Shown: positions 8,138 through 16,877, numbered from the stretch's first letter. The stretch: 64,000 nt of DNA from Thalassovita sp. (GCF_963691685.1 NZ_OY829290.1:3621501-3685500); one strand, 5' to 3'. Numbers and translations are program-made. The notes: a model not told the origin generated them from the sequence alone.

Positions 8138-8159
8138 ACCCCGCACCTAGGTGCGGGGT
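8138..8159. repeat. palindrome copy 2, adjacent to the lepA stop
   Basis: Identical to the 22-base palindrome at 8046-8067, six bases after the lepA stop on the minus strand. It has no T-run on either side, unlike copy 1. Confidence 0.65.
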
Positions 8160-8165
8160 CGTGTC

Positions 8166-9980
8166 TCAGCCATCCATCTTCAGGGCCGAGATGAAGGCCT
8201 CTTGCGGGATGTCCACCTTACCGAACTGGCGCATCTTCTTCTTACCCGCCTTCTGCTTCTCAAGCAGTTTCTTCTTCCGGGTCATGTCGCCGCCGTAACA
8301 CTTGGCCGTCACGTCTTTGCGCAGCGCGGCCAGGGTTTCACGGGCGATCACCTTACCGCCGATGGCGGCCTGGATCGGGATCTTGAACATGTGGCGCGGG
8401 ATCAGCTCTTTCAGCTTCTCACACATGGCGCGGCCCCGCAATTCGGCGCGATCCCGGTGTACCATCACGGAAAGCGCATCCACCGGCTCTTCGTTGACCA
8501 GGATGGACATCTTCACCAGCGTGTCTTCGCGGTAGCCGGTCATCTGATAGTCAAAGGACGCGTAGCCCTTGGTCACCGATTTTAGGCGATCGTAGAAGTC
8601 AAACACTACCTCGTTCAGCGGCAGGTCATAGACCACCATTGCGCGCGTGCCGGCATAGGTCAGATCTTCCTGCAGGCCACGACGGTCCTGACACAGTTTC
8701 AGCACATCGCCCAGATATTCATCCGGCACCATGATGGTGGCCTTGATACGCGGTTCCTCAAGGTGATCCACCTTGGACAGGTCAGGCATATCGGCCGGGT
8801 TGTGCAGCTCAATCATCTCACCGGGCTCGTTATCCTTGCCCTTCATGTAGACGTGATAGATCACCGACGGCGCGGTTGTGATCAGCTCAATGTTATATTC
8901 GCGTTCGATCCGGTCGCGGATCACCTCAAGGTGCAACAGCCCCAGGAAGCCACAGCGGAAGCCAAAGCCCAGCGCGGCAGAGGTTTCCATTTCATAGGAG
9001 AAGGAGGCATCATTTAGCGCCAGCTTCTCAATCGCGCCGCGCAGATCTTCAAACTCGGCCGAGTCGACCGGGAACAGGCCACAGAACACCACCGGCTGGC
9101 TGGGTTTAAAGCCTTCCAGCGGCTCCTCGGCGCCTTTCTTTTCGGTGGTGATGGTATCGCCCACCTTGGTATCCCGCACCTGCTTGATCGAAGCGGTGAT
9201 AAAGCCGATCTCACCCGGGCCCAACTCCTCGACCTGAGTCATCTCGGGGCGGAACACGCCGACCCGATCCACAGGGTAGTTGGCACCGGTCTGCATCATG
9301 GTGATGCGTTGCCCTTTGCGCAGGGTGCCGTCCATGATCCGCACCAGAACCACAACGCCCAGGTAAGCGTCATACCAGCTGTCCACCAGCATGGCCTTCA
9401 GCGGCGCATCACGATCACCGCTCGGCGCCGGCAGGCGCTGCACGATCGCTTCCAGCGTGTCCTCAATACCGATGCCCGATTTCGCCGAGACCTGAATGGC
9501 GTCCGTGGCATCAATACCGATCACATCTTCAATCTGCTCCGCCACCCGGTCACAGTCCGAGGCGGGCAGGTCGATCTTGTTCAGCACCGGCACGATCTCA
9601 TGATCGGCCTCAATCGCCTGATACACGTTGGCCAGGGTCTGCGCCTCAACCCCTTGGGTCGAATCCACCACCAGCAGCGAACCTTCAACAGCCCGCATTG
9701 AACGCGACACCTCATAGGCAAAGTCCACGTGGCCGGGGGTGTCGATCAGGTTCAGCACATAGGTCTCACCATCCTTCGCCTGATAGTCGATGCGCACGGT
9801 GTTGGCCTTGATGGTAATGCCGCGTTCCCGCTCGATATCCATCGAGTCCAGGAGCTGCTCCTTCATGTCCCGATCGGCCACGGTATTGGTCGATTGGATC
9901 AGGCGGTCAGCCAGCGTGGATTTACCGTGGTCGATATGCGCCACGATCGAGAAGTTGCGGATGTTTTTCAGGTCGGTCAT
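8166..9980 (-). CDS. lepA: elongation factor 4 (LepA), ribosome-associated GTPase
   Basis: Translational GTPase that acts on the 70S ribosome and is linked to back-translocation or initiation efficiency. The 604-residue protein starts MTDLKNIRNFSIVAHIDHGKST with the G1 loop AHIDHGKS. DTPGHVDF (G3) and NKIDLP (G4) follow. The LepA-specific C-terminal part ends with KRKKLLEKQKAGKKKMRQFG-type residues. I use the ATG at 9980; the longer frame upstream is not family-like. Terminator structures follow the stop. Confidence 0.96.
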   Translation of the reverse strand: MTDLKNIRNFSIVAHIDHGKSTLADRLIQSTNTVADRDMKEQLLDSMDIERERGITIKANTVRIDYQAKDGETYVLNLIDTPGHVDFAYEVSRSMRAVEGSLLVVDSTQGVEAQTLANVYQAIEADHEIVPVLNKIDLPASDCDRVAEQIEDVIGIDATDAIQVSAKSGIGIEDTLEAIVQRLPAPSGDRDAPLKAMLVDSWYDAYLGVVVLVRIMDGTLRKGQRITMMQTGANYPVDRVGVFRPEMTQVEELGPGEIGFITASIKQVRDTKVGDTITTEKKGAEEPLEGFKPSQPVVFCGLFPVDSAEFEDLRGAIEKLALNDASFSYEMETSAALGFGFRCGFLGLLHLEVIRDRIEREYNIELITTAPSVIYHVYMKGKDNEPGEMIELHNPADMPDLSKVDHLEEPRIKATIMVPDEYLGDVLKLCQDRRGLQEDLTYAGTRAMVVYDLPLNEVVFDFYDRLKSVTKGYASFDYQMTGYREDTLVKMSILVNEEPVDALSVMVHRDRAELRGRAMCEKLKELIPRHMFKIPIQAAIGGKVIARETLAALRKDVTAKCYGGDMTRKKKLLEKQKAGKKKMRQFGKVDIPQEAFISALKMDG

Positions 9981-10194
9981 GAGCGGGATATGCGTTGGAA
10001 TCGGGCGCTGGTCAATATGGCGCATGCGCCCCGCGCCCTGCAAAAGCACTATGAACGCGGGGTTTGGCTGATTTTCGCGGCTGTGCGTCCTTTGCGCCGC
10101 GAACTGCGCCCCTCATAAACGGCAATGCGCCCCGGATTTCAGGGGCGCAGATCACGCGCTTTTAGGGCTGGTCCAGGGCTGGCCTGGATGCAGA

Positions 10195-10503
10195 TCAGTC
10201 GAAATCAAAGATCTCGGACAGGAAGCTCTTCTGCTTGCGCTTCTTGTAATACTTGCTGTCCCCATAGCCGCGGCTGTCGCGGCGTTCGTCATAGCCCCGG
10301 CTGTCATAACCGCTGTCACGGCGCTCTTCGCGATACTCCTGACGCGGCGCGGGCTGCGGCGCCTCGGGCACGGCGGAGCGTTCGATGATCTTGTCCAACT
10401 CACCCCGGTCCAGCCAAACGCCGCGGCACTGCGGGCAGTAGTCAATTTCGACCCCGGCGCGTTCGGTCATCACCAGTTGGGCGCCGTCAATCGGACATTG
10501 CAT
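10195..10503 (-). CDS. TFIIB-type zinc-ribbon protein
   Basis: A roughly 102-residue protein with one zinc ribbon, CPIDGAQL...YCPQCRGVWLDRGELDKI, at residues 3 to 45. A low-complexity tail rich in Arg, Asp, Tyr and Gly (repeats like SRGYDERRDSRGY) and a basic, then acidic, C-terminus follow. The ribbon matches the zf-TFIIB family seen in small bacterial proteins of unknown role. Three consecutive ATG codons occur at the start. The third (10503) is best spaced (eight bases) from AGGAG. Confidence 0.82.
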   Translation of the reverse strand: MQCPIDGAQLVMTERAGVEIDYCPQCRGVWLDRGELDKIIERSAVPEAPQPAPRQEYREERRDSGYDSRGYDERRDSRGYGDSKYYKKRKQKSFLSEIFDFD

Positions 10504-10597
10504 CATCATCACTCCTTTATGGTTGCCCCATAGAAATGGGGCTTGCCCCGGCTGGAACAAGCCCCATCAGCGGTCATTTCGACGCAATCAGCGGCGA

Positions 10598-11005
10598 TCA
10601 GCGCAGCACATGCACCGCACATTTGGCATGACGCACCACCTGCGTCGCAGTGGAGCCCAGCAGCAGGTTCTGCATGCCCGGACGGTGCGAGGCGATGACG
10701 ATACAGTCGATGTCATTTTCGGCCGCGTAATCCACAATGGTGCGGCCCGAATGACCATCCACCACCTGAACCTCAACGCCATCGATGCCCTCAACCATTT
10801 TGCCCAGCTCTTCGGCAACAGTTTTCTGCATATCATCGTGGAAGCCCGCCGGCACATAGGTCAGCGCATAGCCCGGCACCGCCTCCATCACATGCAGCAC
10901 GGTCATCGCGCCGCCCTCGGCCCGGATCGCTTGGGCTATTTCCAAGGCACCGGCCGAGTCGCGGTTTTCTTCAAATGAGACGGGGACAAGAATGTTCTTA
11001 TACAT
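10598..11005 (-). CDS. universal stress protein (UspA family)
   Basis: A 135-residue single-domain Usp. It begins MYKNILVPVSFEENRD and ends with the nucleotide-loop-like GMQNLLLGSTATQVVRHAKC and AVHVLR strand. The central GHSGRTIVDYAAENDIDCIV matches the family core. Members bind ATP or AMP and respond to starvation and stress. The start is chosen at the ATG before YKNILVP, preceded by a strong AAAGGAGA. It is monocistronic, with no regulatory site I can point to. Confidence 0.9.
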   Translation of the reverse strand: MYKNILVPVSFEENRDSAGALEIAQAIRAEGGAMTVLHVMEAVPGYALTYVPAGFHDDMQKTVAEELGKMVEGIDGVEVQVVDGHSGRTIVDYAAENDIDCIVIASHRPGMQNLLLGSTATQVVRHAKCAVHVLR

Positions 11006-11100
11006 AGGGATCTCCTTTCGCTTGCCGTGACAGTGCCACAGGCGAAAGGAGGCCACCTTGATACAGGTCAGATCCGGGCCAAGTCCGGCTCAGTTGCGGA

Positions 11101-11676
11101 TTACAGGACTGTGACGCGGGTTCCCGTGGGCACCCGCTCATACAGATCCTTCACATGGTCATTGATCATGCGGATGCAGCCGTTGGACACCGAACGCCCG
11201 ATTGAGCGCGGCTGGGTCGTGCCATGGATGCGGAAATAAGTGTCGCGGCCATTTTTATAGAGGTAGAGCGCCCGTGCCCCCAAGGGGTTCGAAGGCCCAC
11301 CGGGCTGGATGTAGTCATTGTCAACAAACTTGGAATAGGTGCGCGGCTCCCGCGCGATCATCTCGGCCGTAGGGCGCCAGTTTGGCCATTTCGCCTTGCG
11401 CTGGATCACCGCGTCGCCTTTGAACTCCAGCCCTGCTTTGCCGACGCCAACACCGTAGCGCCGTGCCTGATTGGGACCGGTGACCAGATAGAGGTAATGC
11501 GCCTGGGGCAGGATCAGGATCTGCCCCGGCTCCACCCCGCTTTTGATCCGTACCTCCTGCGGCAGGTATTTCGTATCAACCTCAAAGGCCCGCGCGATGG
11601 AGGGCATCGCAAGCGTGGTCGAGGCGGCGGCAGCGGAGGTGAGGAAATGGCGGCGTAGCATCAGGGGGGCACTCAT
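11101..11676 (-). CDS. L,D-transpeptidase (YkuD), exported
   Basis: A 191-residue exported peptidoglycan enzyme forming 3-3 cross-links or attaching proteins to the murein. The N-terminus has a twin-arginine-like signal (RRHFLTSAAAAS...ARA). The catalytic YkuD motif is complete: His in RIHGTTQPRSIG (about 151) and SVSNGCIRM with Cys about 167. The GPSNPLGARALYLY stretch is typical of the single-domain family found in many copies in Rhodobacterales. With DacB nearby it belongs to cell-wall remodelling. Confidence 0.93.
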   Translation of the reverse strand: MSAPLMLRRHFLTSAAAASTTLAMPSIARAFEVDTKYLPQEVRIKSGVEPGQILILPQAHYLYLVTGPNQARRYGVGVGKAGLEFKGDAVIQRKAKWPNWRPTAEMIAREPRTYSKFVDNDYIQPGGPSNPLGARALYLYKNGRDTYFRIHGTTQPRSIGRSVSNGCIRMINDHVKDLYERVPTGTRVTVL

Positions 11677-11783
11677 ATGTTTTGCAAAGGAATGGGTGCA
11701 GAATGCCCTGAGCCGGGCGGCAAGATCAATATTTTCAAAGGCCCCGGGCGATCACGTTTTTGCCACCGGGCCGCCCGGAGCGC

Positions 11784-11888
11784 TCAGATCGCCGCCCAAT
11801 CGGTGAACCGATAAGGCGCCCTGCCCTTCGCCTCAGACGGGCGCGGCAGGTCATGTTTGCGGGTGGGTTGGGGTTCAGGTTTCGGCAT
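11784..11888 (-). CDS. candidate 34-residue protein
   Basis: A short reading frame, M-P-K-P-E-P-Q-P-T-R at the start and Y-R-F-T-D-W-A-A-I at the end. It is preceded by a textbook AGGAGG eight bases before the ATG. Composition is Pro/Lys/Arg-rich at the front with an aromatic C-terminus. I do not recognise a named family and no function is suggested. The ribosome-binding site and lack of competing features make it plausible; confirmation needs conservation or ribosome profiling. Confidence 0.45.
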   Translation of the reverse strand: MPKPEPQPTRKHDLPRPSEAKGRAPYRFTDWAAI

Positions 11889-11985
11889 CTGTGTGTCCTC
11901 CTATGTCTAAGGACGTGGGGAGGCAGAGGGCCTGTGTCCAGCGATGTTTCAGCCAGATGGCGGCGCTGTGAGGGGATGTGTATTT

Positions 11986-12092
11986 AGAGGCAGATACCTC
12001 TGAACTTCGCCCCTAGCGACCGAACCGAGGGGCGAAGCGAAGCGCCCGCCCCGTGGGGGCGGTTCGGGCGCTGCCAAATCAGAGATTTGGCA
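11986..12092. repeat. cluster of four adjacent hairpins
   Basis: Four stems follow one another in a gene-free stretch. They are AGAGG/CCTCT (11986-12001), CTTCGCCCCT/AGGGGCGAAG (12005-12037), a long AGCGC..CCGCCCC/GGGGCGG..GCGCT stem (12041-12072) and GCCAAATC/GATTTGGC (12073-12091). None has a T-run. It could be a structured RNA or a Rhodobacterales intergenic repeat. Confidence 0.5.
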
Positions 12093-12124
12093 TAGGTGCT
12101 TCGCTCAAGGTTTGGAGACCTTAA

Positions 12125-12152
12125 CAAAAAAGCGGCCCCGAAGGGCCGCTTT
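12125..12152 (-). terminator. intrinsic terminator of ettA
   Basis: Stem AAAGCGGCCC / GGGCCGCTTT (12129-12138 with 12143-12152), CGAA loop. On the minus strand it runs into TTTTTTG. It is the first structure after the ettA stop. Confidence 0.9.
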
Positions 12153-12160
12153 GCCACCCC

Positions 12161-13816
12161 TTAACGGGTGAATTTCTTGTGCTTGATCCGCTTCGGCTCC
12201 AGCGCGTCGGGGCCCAGGCGGCGTTTCTTGTCTTCTTCGTAATCCTCGAAGTTGCCCTCGAACCATTCCACATGGGCGTCGCCTTCGAAGGCGAGGATGT
12301 GGGTACAGATCCGGTCAAGGAAGAAACGGTCGTGCGAAATCACCACCGCGCAGCCGGCGAAATCAACCAGCGCATCTTCCAGGGCGCGCAGGGTCTCAAC
12401 ATCCAGGTCGTTGGTCGGTTCGTCAAGCAGCAGCACGTTGCCGCCCTCTTTCAGCAGACGCGCCATGTGGACACGGTTGCGCTCACCACCGGACAGGAGG
12501 TTCAGGGTTTTTTGCTGATCGCCACCTTTGAAGTTGAAGGACGAGCAATAGGCGCGCGAGTTGACCTGCGCATCGCCCAGTTCAATCAGCTCCGCCCCGC
12601 CGGAAATCGCTTCCCAGACGGTTTCATTGTCTTTCAGATCGTCGCGCGACTGATCCACATAGGACAGCTGGACGGTCTCACCATATTCCACGGTGCCCTC
12701 ATCAGGCTGTTCCTGACCGGTCAGCATTCGGAACAGGGTGGTTTTACCGGCGCCGTTGGGGCCGATCACACCAACAATGCCACCGGGCGGCAGCGAGAAG
12801 GACAGATCCTCAACGAGGAGCTTATCGCCCATCGCCTTTTTCAGGCCGTTCACTTCAATCACCTTGCCACCAAGACGCTGACCGTTCGGGATCACGATCT
12901 GGGCACGGGTGATTTTTTCGCGCTCGGACTGGTTGGCCAGATCGTTATAGGCGGCGATACGGGCCTTGGATTTCGCCTGACGCGCCTTGGCGCCCTGACG
13001 CATCCACTCCAGCTCACGCTCCAGCGTTTTCTGGCGGGCTTTGTCTTCTTTGGCTTCGTGCTGCAAGCGTTTTGCCTTCTGCTCCAGCCAGGCCGAGTAG
13101 TTGCCTTCGTAAGGAATGCCACGGCCGCGGTCGAGTTCCAGGATCCAGCCGGTGATGTCATCCAGGAAGTAACGGTCGTGGGTGACGATCAGGATGGTGC
13201 CCTTGTAGTCGATCAGGTGCTGCTGCAGCCAGGCGATGGTTTCCGCATCCAGGTGGTTGGTCGGTTCGTCAAGCAGCAGCATGTCTGGTGCTTCCAGCAG
13301 CAGCTTACACAGCGCCACACGACGTTTCTCACCGCCCGACAGGCTGGTCACATCGGCATCATCGGGGGGGCAGCGCAGCGCCTCCAGCGAAATGTCGACC
13401 TGGCTGTCCAGATCCCACAGGTTCTGGCTGTCGATCTCATCCTGCAGCTGCGCCATCTCATCCGCGGTTTCATCGCTGTAGTTCATCGCCAGCTCATTGT
13501 AGCGATCCAGGATGGCCTTTTTCTCGGCCACACCCAGCATCACATTGCCGCGCACATCCAGGCTCGGGTCCAGCTCCGGCTCCTGCGGCAGGTAGCCAAC
13601 CTTGGCCCCTTCGGCGTGCCAGGCTTCACCGGTGAAGTCCTTGTCCATACCGGCCATGATTTTCATCAGCGTCGATTTACCGGCGCCGTTCACGCCCACA
13701 ACGCCGATCTTCACCCCGGGGAGGAAGTTCAGGTGGATGTTTTCAAAGCATTTCTTACCGCCCGGATAGGTCTTGGAGACGCCGGACATGTGGTAGACAT
13801 ATTGATAGGATGCCAT
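12161..13816 (-). CDS. ettA: EttA, ABC-F translational throttle ATPase
   Basis: Soluble ABC-F protein that binds the ribosomal E site and gates translation according to ATP/ADP. The 551 residues hold two ABC domains. The first has GVNGAGKST, LSGGEKRR and LLLDEPTNHLD; the second has GPNGAGKTT, LSGGERNR and LLLDEPTNDLD. The arm and charged linker of the EttA subgroup lie between them, and the C-terminus is basic (RIKHKKFTR). The start is the ATG before ASYQYVYHMSG. The KAP NTPase gene ends 90 bases upstream on the same strand, but nothing links the two functionally. Confidence 0.95.
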   Translation of the reverse strand: MASYQYVYHMSGVSKTYPGGKKCFENIHLNFLPGVKIGVVGVNGAGKSTLMKIMAGMDKDFTGEAWHAEGAKVGYLPQEPELDPSLDVRGNVMLGVAEKKAILDRYNELAMNYSDETADEMAQLQDEIDSQNLWDLDSQVDISLEALRCPPDDADVTSLSGGEKRRVALCKLLLEAPDMLLLDEPTNHLDAETIAWLQQHLIDYKGTILIVTHDRYFLDDITGWILELDRGRGIPYEGNYSAWLEQKAKRLQHEAKEDKARQKTLERELEWMRQGAKARQAKSKARIAAYNDLANQSEREKITRAQIVIPNGQRLGGKVIEVNGLKKAMGDKLLVEDLSFSLPPGGIVGVIGPNGAGKTTLFRMLTGQEQPDEGTVEYGETVQLSYVDQSRDDLKDNETVWEAISGGAELIELGDAQVNSRAYCSSFNFKGGDQQKTLNLLSGGERNRVHMARLLKEGGNVLLLDEPTNDLDVETLRALEDALVDFAGCAVVISHDRFFLDRICTHILAFEGDAHVEWFEGNFEDYEEDKKRRLGPDALEPKRIKHKKFTR

Positions 13817-13905
13817 GGGGAGCTCTCTTACAGGAAAACTTAGGTTGGCAGAGGTGATAGCGGATGGGGCTTGGGGGGGCAATGCGGTTGGTGACGCTAT
13901 CATGC

Positions 13906-15261
13906 TTAGATGGATAGGACTCCAAAGTAGCGCTCATGAAGGCTCACAAACCAACGCCGGCGTAGAAACTCATTTCCTTTCCCCAATCCACAACTGTTGT
14001 AACAGGACACAATGTACTCGGGTAATTCGATGTCAGGCTTTTCCATCAGGAGCGGCAACCAATAAACAAAATGCCAATCGCCATGAACGTCACCGCTGGC
14101 TGCGTCTCGGCTACTGGCGCCGAAATAGGTATGAAACTCATCAGCAGTCGAAGCAAAGGATAGCACCTTTCCTAAGAGTTCAGGTCTGGTGCATTTCAAG
14201 ATAGCAATCGTTGCCAGCGAAATATGTACACTTGGACGGCATTGCCCCGAATGGTCGCGATCAACGGCCGGACAAACAGCGAGTATGCGCACTAGACTCT
14301 CGATGTTGCGAAGTGTTGGTTGGATAGGCAACGGAATTTTTCTAAGCAAAGCTTGTACATACGGTACCAGCTCATGCGTTACCCTGGTCTGTTCCAGCAA
14401 GCTGTCAAAGTACCTCAGCGAGTATGGGCCATCTTCCGAATATCTTTCCCTTTTTGGCAAACTGAACGTAATAGAAATAAATTTCTGCAAGTATAATCTG
14501 GCATCATACTCCGCCCCATACCGGGCCCGTACACTGCCTGCCAAAGCCTCCATGTTGCAGCCCAGCACAAAATGCACACCGTCAACGTTGAAGAAATGTT
14601 TAACGATCTCCAGCAGCGACAGCGCGTAGTCAGGGCGGCAGCGGTCCAGTTCATCCACCACAACGATCAACCTGCGGGTAGGCTTGGCGCCGTCATCCGG
14701 TTCGATCAGCTTAACCAGCGCCTCACGGAACGCTTTCATTGCTGCGCGTTTGCCATCTTCTTTCTTCCAGAAGCTATCAATCGCGTCTTGCGCTCCCTGC
14801 TCTAGCGACCCTGCCGCTGCATCCACCAGATCATCCGCCCGTGTCACGACACCCGCCGTTGCAACACTGACCCCCATACGCAGCAGCCCACGCCCGAGAG
14901 CGGGGGCCGCACGTTTCAGACCCTGCAGGGCGGACTGCGACGCAGTTTCATCACCCGCCAACCGCTCCCCGATCACCCCGGTCAAAGCAATCAGCGGGTC
15001 GTCAAGGAAATCATGTTCGAACGCATCAAAATAGACGACCTCGGTGTTATGCTCACCCTTCAGATGTTCGCCGACCCAGCATTTCAGAAAATGCGATTTC
15101 CCAGATCCCCAAGCGCCATCGACGGCAATTACCATCGGCTCACTCATCCGCTCCACCAGTTCTGAAAGCTGCCTGCCTTGGCTGACGCGATCCAACTTGT
15201 CGTGCTTGGCGAACCCATCGTTGTAAATATCAATCTTTGGCTCAGGAACAGTGAGGCGCAT
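13906..15261 (-). CDS. KAP-family P-loop NTPase
   Basis: A 451-residue NTPase of the KAP family. Walker A is GAWGSGKS (residues 49-56) and Walker B with the arginine finger-like extension is LIVVVDELDRCRP (198-210). A moderately hydrophobic patch (about 119-150) sits between them, where KAP proteins carry membrane insertions, although it is short here. The gene looks less GC-rich and less codon-biased than its neighbours and interrupts conserved housekeeping genes, which suggests acquisition by transfer. KAP proteins occur in mobile and anti-phage contexts, but no partner gene is adjacent. Function is unknown. Confidence 0.85.
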   Translation of the reverse strand: MRLTVPEPKIDIYNDGFAKHDKLDRVSQGRQLSELVERMSEPMVIAVDGAWGSGKSHFLKCWVGEHLKGEHNTEVVYFDAFEHDFLDDPLIALTGVIGERLAGDETASQSALQGLKRAAPALGRGLLRMGVSVATAGVVTRADDLVDAAAGSLEQGAQDAIDSFWKKEDGKRAAMKAFREALVKLIEPDDGAKPTRRLIVVVDELDRCRPDYALSLLEIVKHFFNVDGVHFVLGCNMEALAGSVRARYGAEYDARLYLQKFISITFSLPKRERYSEDGPYSLRYFDSLLEQTRVTHELVPYVQALLRKIPLPIQPTLRNIESLVRILAVCPAVDRDHSGQCRPSVHISLATIAILKCTRPELLGKVLSFASTADEFHTYFGASSRDAASGDVHGDWHFVYWLPLLMEKPDIELPEYIVSCYNSCGLGKGNEFLRRRWFVSLHERYFGVLSI

Positions 15262-15395
15262 GGCAATTCTCTTTAGGCGAAACAGGATGCCAAAAAGCTC
15301 TCATAGAATGAAATTGATCGCAACACTTCGCCTCTCCACAACGTGACCCTAGGTTCCGCGCGGCTGCGCTACCCTTGGGGCAGGAGGGTTCCCTG

Positions 15396-15932
15396 ATGCA
15401 TCTGCTGTCTCGACTGTTCGTCCTTATCATTGCTGGCGTTATCACCGCCATGAGTGCGGCCCCTGTGGTGGCTGATGGCCTGTCGCGGCGGCTGAGTTGT
15501 GAGGATTGGAGCAATGACATCCAGCCGGCCGAGTGGGGCTGGGCGGTGAAAGACTGCATCAAACAGGGACGTTCTGGCGATGCGGTGCGGGCCTTTTATG
15601 CCTATAACACCACGATCCTGTTTGATCAGCAGCGGGTGCGCGATGAAAGCGCCCATGTGGTCAAGGATGAGCTGAACCTCTGGATTTTCTCAGCCACCAG
15701 CCGCGATCAGTTCAATGCGATGAAACCCTTCATCAATGAGATGCGGGCCAAAGAGGGCGCATTTTTTGAGGCAACCTGCGCCGCGTTGACCGACCTGGGA
15801 CCGCCGGACTACCGGCCGCAATACATGATCAAACGCGGCATGATCCCCCGCAAGTCCGAAGATGACTGGCAGGTGGAGGGGTTCGAGGCCGCTCAGGCCT
15901 GGCAGCAGGCGCTGGAAATCAACGGCTGCTGA
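15396..15932 (+). CDS. secreted protein of unknown function
   Basis: A 178-residue product with a clear N-terminal signal peptide (HLLSRLFVLIIAGVITAMSA...VVA, cleavage expected near residue 26). The mature part is acidic with four Cys residues (LSCEDW, KDCIKQ, EATCAA, INGC), probably two disulfides in the periplasm. No named family is recognised. The ATG at 15396 has CAGGAGGG eight bases upstream and is preferred to the TTG at 15375. It is convergent with the MarR-GNAT gene, only eight bases apart. Confidence 0.72.
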   Translation: MHLLSRLFVLIIAGVITAMSAAPVVADGLSRRLSCEDWSNDIQPAEWGWAVKDCIKQGRSGDAVRAFYAYNTTILFDQQRVRDESAHVVKDELNLWIFSATSRDQFNAMKPFINEMRAKEGAFFEATCAALTDLGPPDYRPQYMIKRGMIPRKSEDDWQVEGFEAAQAWQQALEINGC

Positions 15933-15940
15933 AAGCCCCC

Positions 15941-16816
15941 TCAGATCGCTTTTTCAAAAAAGTAGTCGGGATAGGGATCATCGTTGAACCGCTCAATCTC
16001 ACTCCAGCCGGAGCGTTGGTAAAGCGCCACCGCCTCGGGCAGGGCCGAATTGGTGTCCAGCCGCAGCAGGGTGATGCCAAGGTCTTTGGCGGCGCGCTCC
16101 GCCTCCGCCATCAGGGTGCGGGACAGGCCCAGACCGCGGGCGGCCGGGGAAATCCACAGGCGTTTGATCTCGGCATAGCCTTTGTCAGTGCCTTTGACGC
16201 CCACGCAGCCCAGTGGCATGCCATCGGAATAGGCCACAAAGAACACGCCACGTGGCGCCATCATATCGGTGGCATCAGGATCGGCGCTGAGGTTGACGTC
16301 AAAGCCGGTATCGAACCGCTCCCCCAGCTCTTTGTAGTAGGCCTCAAGACAGTCTACCGCATCGGGGCTGCGGGGGTCACATTCGACCAGTTCAATCCGA
16401 TCCCGGCCAAGGGCCGAGGCAACCAGATCCATCGCCTCCAGCAGAGCTTCGGGACGGGGGTGGCGTGACAGGATCTTATCGGCCTGCGCATCCGACAGCG
16501 CATTATAAGCATCACGTTCGGCCCTGCCGGCCTGGGTCAGCAGGGCAATTCTGCGGCGGCCATCGTTGGGATCGCGCTGCAATTCCAGCAGCCCCTCATC
16601 CTGAAGCGATTTCAAAAACCGGCTGAGCAGCGGCTTGTCGAGGTCCAGATAGCTGCGGATCGATTCCAGATCGCGACCTTCAGGGCCAATAGCATGCAGC
16701 ACCCGCGCCGGGCCCAGAGGCCGCCCACGGCCCAGAAAGGAATTGTCCAACGCGCCGGTTTCACGGGTGACAGCACGGTTGAAACGGCGGATACGGGCGA
16801 TGGGATCTTGCGGCAT
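15941..16816 (-). CDS. MarR-type regulator fused to GNAT acetyltransferase
   Basis: A 291-residue two-domain protein. Residues 1 to about 140 form a MarR winged helix (DLESIRSYLDLDKPLLSRFL then LQRDPNDGRRRIALLT). Residues about 150-291 form a GNAT domain with the acetyl-CoA loop in ISPAARGLGLSRTLMAEAER and the closing ALYQRSGWSEIERF. Such fusions are known in bacteria, and the acetylated substrate is generally unknown. A 22-base imperfect palindrome lies 40 bases upstream of the start (16856-16877) and is a good candidate for its own operator. The next gene outward is nadD, divergent. Confidence 0.9.
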   Translation of the reverse strand: MPQDPIARIRRFNRAVTRETGALDNSFLGRGRPLGPARVLHAIGPEGRDLESIRSYLDLDKPLLSRFLKSLQDEGLLELQRDPNDGRRRIALLTQAGRAERDAYNALSDAQADKILSRHPRPEALLEAMDLVASALGRDRIELVECDPRSPDAVDCLEAYYKELGERFDTGFDVNLSADPDATDMMAPRGVFFVAYSDGMPLGCVGVKGTDKGYAEIKRLWISPAARGLGLSRTLMAEAERAAKDLGITLLRLDTNSALPEAVALYQRSGWSEIERFNDDPYPDYFFEKAI

Positions 16817-16855
16817 TGCGGGGGCTTTCCTGGCGGCGGTGTCTTACTTGATGCA

Positions 16856-16877
16856 ATAGTTGACTTAAGACAACTAT
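16856..16877. promoter_or_regulatory. palindromic operator of the MarR-GNAT gene
   Basis: ATAGTTG-A-CTTAAG-A-CAACTAT is symmetric at 20 of 22 positions and sits in an A+T-rich island of an otherwise GC-rich region. It is located between the MarR-GNAT start (16816) and nadD (16972), where a MarR dimer could control both. Confidence 0.6.

Larger units (their letters stand above)
7604..8165. other. AT-rich intergenic region between the small membrane protein and lepA
   Basis: About 560 bases, clearly richer in A+T than the neighbours up to about 7900. I find no gene I can support; the open frame at 7849-8058 has no recognisable protein character. The right end holds two identical palindromes (8046-8067, 8138-8159) around a third hairpin (8116-8134). 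A GCATGC-AGTT-GCATGC inverted repeat lies near 7890. Confidence 0.5.

Noticed and set aside
12179..13843. A 554-codon open frame antisense to ettA
   Set aside because: Both ABC domains of ettA are on the opposite strand. The antisense protein has no recognisable fold.
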